Shown here piece by piece: positions 48,776-50,197 of a stretch of 50,197 nt of DNA. The notes under the pieces were generated by a model. It searched no databases and had not been told where the DNA came from. It was given only the letters and a program-made list of their open reading frames with translations. The stretch is from Mollicutes bacterium (lineage in GTDB: Bacteria; Bacillota_I; Bacilli_A; Izemoplasmatales; Izemoplasmataceae), in assembly GCA_003553945.1 (NCBI GenBank), contig PWEL01000033.1, positions 1-50,197 of the forward strand, in the 5' to 3' direction. A program made the translations under genes and the position numbers. How positions within the stretch are numbered: position 1 is the first letter of the stretch; each line of letters starts with the position of its first letter.

Positions 48776-48796
48776 ATGCGGTCTTTCAATGCGCGT

Positions 48797-49900
48797 TTAC
48801 GGTTCTACAGTCTCTTCTTCAATGTCAATGGGGTCGAGATCATTCTCATCGATGAAGGTTTCGAGCTCCTCATAGGTGGCGGGGACATCGACAGTTCCAT
48901 CGGCGAGGTCATCAAAGATGGCTTCGTATTCTTCTACGGTGAACGTCTCGAAACGCCAGGGGTCTAGGTCGTCCTCACGTTCGACCGGCAGGCCTACGCC
49001 ACCTTCCGTTGCACTCAGGAACTGGGTTTCTCCGCCAGGGAACTCATCATCGTAGTACTGATCGAGAACACGCTGTACGGATCCGGCGAGGTCCTTCATC
49101 GCGCTCGTAAGCACGGTGTCGCTCTCTGCGGACTGGTCGACATCGACGCCGATCATCCAGGCTTCCTCATCGCCCGCAGCGCTCATAACAGATGTTCCGG
49201 CGCCACCCGCTGCCGCGAAGATGACTTCAGTGCCATCCTCATACCATCCTGCGGCACGACTTTCGAACTCATCGCTCGGATCGAAGGAATCAAGATACGT
49301 GTAGCGATCGTCGGGGAATGTCAGTGAGACATCCTCTTCCGCGGCGGCATAATAAGCACCGGCAATGTAGCCTACACCAAAGCGGACAACGGCGGGAACC
49401 GCCATGCCACCCATGTAGCCATGGTTCGTCAGGCCTTCCTTGACAGCGCCGTAGCCGGCGAGAAAGCCGGATTCGTGCTCATCATAATAGATGGCGACAG
49501 TGTTGTCGGCGACATCAGCCTCCGCTTCTTCTTCAGGACGCGGCTCGCCGTCGAGAATGATGAATTTGACGTCCGGATGGTTATACTGGGATTCATAGAT
49601 GGCGATTTCGAACAAGAACCCCGGCGTCACGACGACATCAGCGCCATCAGCGACCGCCATGTCGATGGAGTTGATGTACTCGGCATCCGATACTTCACTC
49701 GGACGGTAGTAACGGTGCTCGATACCATGTTCCTCTGCATACTCCTCGATGCCTTCCCAGGTGCCCTGGTTGAAAGATTCGTCGTCAATGTCTCCGTAGT
49801 CGGTGATCATCGCGATTTCGACTTCGTCTTCCTCGCCGTTGCACGCAGCAAGGATAAAGACCAAAGACAAGGCCAATACCGCAACAAGGACCTTTTTCAT
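48797..49900 (-). CDS. BMP-family nucleoside-binding lipoprotein
   Basis: 367 residues. The lipoprotein signal peptide ends ILAAC (lipidated Cys at about 20). The mature BmpA/Med/PnrA fold shows DYGDIDDESFNQGTWEGI (about 34-51), the ligand loop and DVDQSAESDTVLTSAMKD (about 246-263), all usual for purine nucleoside receptors of this class. It is very acidic. It delivers nucleosides to the ABC channel encoded next. TAAGGAGGCG precedes the ATG, and its promoter is at 49939-49968. First gene of the four-gene operon. Confidence 0.94.
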   Translation of the reverse strand: MKKVLVAVLALSLVFILAACNGEEDEVEIAMITDYGDIDDESFNQGTWEGIEEYAEEHGIEHRYYRPSEVSDAEYINSIDMAVADGADVVVTPGFLFEIAIYESQYNHPDVKFIILDGEPRPEEEAEADVADNTVAIYYDEHESGFLAGYGAVKEGLTNHGYMGGMAVPAVVRFGVGYIAGAYYAAAEEDVSLTFPDDRYTYLDSFDPSDEFESRAAGWYEDGTEVIFAAAGGAGTSVMSAAGDEEAWMIGVDVDQSAESDTVLTSAMKDLAGSVQRVLDQYYDDEFPGGETQFLSATEGGVGLPVEREDDLDPWRFETFTVEEYEAIFDDLADGTVDVPATYEELETFIDENDLDPIDIEEETVEP

Positions 49901-49938
49901 TTCTTAACGCCTCCTTATAATTTGTTTCTCTTAACCTT

Positions 49939-49968
49939 ATTCTACTTTGAATATGACAGCTAAGTCAA
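49939..49968 (-). promoter_or_regulatory. Promoter of the nucleoside ABC operon
   Basis: TTGACT (49963-49968), 18 bases, TAGAAT (49939-49944). The leader is only about 30 bases, too short for a purine riboswitch. Confidence 0.8.
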
Positions 49969-50042
49969 GAAAGCCCTTGCAATAATTACTGAAAAGCATC
50001 GAAAAACATGCGAGGTACGAAAAAAGACCCCCCTTTTCGCAG

Positions 50043-50094
50043 CGGTTGTTTATGATTGAAACCGTTTGTATCACAAATGAAATTGCGCTAGAAT
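50043..50094 (+). promoter_or_regulatory. Promoter with cre-like operator at the right edge
   Basis: TTGTAT (50066-50071), 17 bases, TAGAAT (50089-50094). TTGAAACCGTTTGTA (50056-50070) matches the CcpA cre consensus at all but one position and overlaps the -35, which would mean repression by good carbon sources. Confidence 0.65.
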
Positions 50095-50113
50095 GAAATT
50101 AATCAAATATGAC

Positions 50114-50156
50114 AAAAAGACCGGCCGGCATAACTATGATGTCAGCCGGTCTTTGA
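50114..50156 (+). terminator. Leader terminator or attenuator
   Basis: AAAGACCGGC and GCCGGTCTTT form a 10-bp stem around 19 bases, then GATTTAG. It lies between the promoter and the start codon at 50176, so it may attenuate that gene or end a short transcript. Confidence 0.65.
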
Positions 50157-50175
50157 TTTAGGGGGAGGAAAGACT

Positions 50176-50197
50176 ATGCGTTTTACAAAAGGTCTTG
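50176..50197 (+). CDS. 5' end of an unidentified gene (partial)
   Basis: ATG 50176 follows the strong site GGGGGAGGAAAGACT and opens MRFTKGL before the window ends. Too short to name. The cre-like operator suggests a carbon-use gene. Confidence 0.7.

Noticed and set aside
1-50197. Mollicutes code with TGA as tryptophan
   Set aside because: Many certain genes end at TGA, including stops overlapping the next start (26515-26522, 45984-45987, 47186-47189), and tryptophans are TGG.
1-50197. Prophage, integron or intact insertion sequence
   Set aside because: No integrase, transposase, terminal repeats or phage genes were seen; the tRNA genes have no attached integrase or direct repeats that I could find.

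Overview
The window comes from a low-complexity-envelope bacterium of the Bacillota (Firmicutes) or a near relative. The evidence is MutS2 and RNase HIII side by side, an S-box (SAM) and an L-box (lysine) riboswitch, an RNPP/PlcR-like regulator, Sec lipoproteins, a BMP-type nucleoside ABC system, AGGAGG ribosome binding sites, clear TTGACA/TATAAT promoters and no outer-membrane genes. The genetic code is the standard one: TGA ends many genes, including the barnase gene whose TGA overlaps the barstar start. G+C looks close to half. Several exported proteins are very acidic, which hints at a saline habitat (inference).

Layout. 1-8.9 kb: housekeeping genes (UPF0316, amidohydrolase, rpsO, ribF-truB, trxA, mutS2 and, divergently, rnhC and a DUF1295 membrane protein). 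8.9-13.2 kb: a feoA-feoB-methyltransferase iron operon, divergent from a flippase-like protein plus CDP-alcohol phosphatidyltransferase pair; both units share one palindromic double promoter. 13.2-17.3 kb: the most interesting locus, described below. 17.3-20.8 kb: MMPL exporter with divergent TetR regulator. 20.8-22.2 kb: M20 deacetylase under a lysine riboswitch. 22.2-27.7 kb: CPBP protein, methyltransferase, ArsR/permease/thioredoxin-like operon, GNAT, barnase-barstar and SDR. 27.8-33.0 kb: five tRNAs (Leu-CAG, Leu-GAG, Val-GAC, Arg-CCT, Arg-CCG), GDPD, antiporter, a degenerate DNA-methyltransferase-like protein, DUF6062 and acylphosphatase. 33-38.7 kb: GH13, a SAM-riboswitch-controlled frameshifted small gene, FMN reductase, PatB/MalY lyase, XRE with partner membrane protein and a 52-residue membrane protein. 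38.8-41.6 kb: EAL and GGDEF c-di-GMP enzymes. 41.8-44.3 kb: racemase, lipoate ligase and SurA-like lipoprotein. 44.3-45.0 kb has no intact gene. 45.0-49.9 kb: nucleoside-type ABC importer operon.

The candidate new system (13.2-17.2 kb). A divergent RNPP-type (PlcR/Rgg-like) receptor gene faces a gene for a Sec-exported protein made almost wholly of seven tandem copies of a 20-residue unit whose core is GFDDDHFPEYVV. All differences between copies inside that core are silent; the four amino-acid changes all lie in the linker. It looks like a multi-copy peptide pheromone precursor. A near-identical 25-bp box lies exactly 19 bp ahead of the -10 element of the precursor promoter and, in the opposite orientation beyond the receptor gene, exactly 19 bp ahead of the -10 of a GGDEF/EAL gene with an intact EAL active site. 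The simplest reading is a peptide quorum-sensing switch that controls its own signal and a c-di-GMP phosphodiesterase. The receptor gene carries one in-frame TAA, so in this genome it may be broken or read through.
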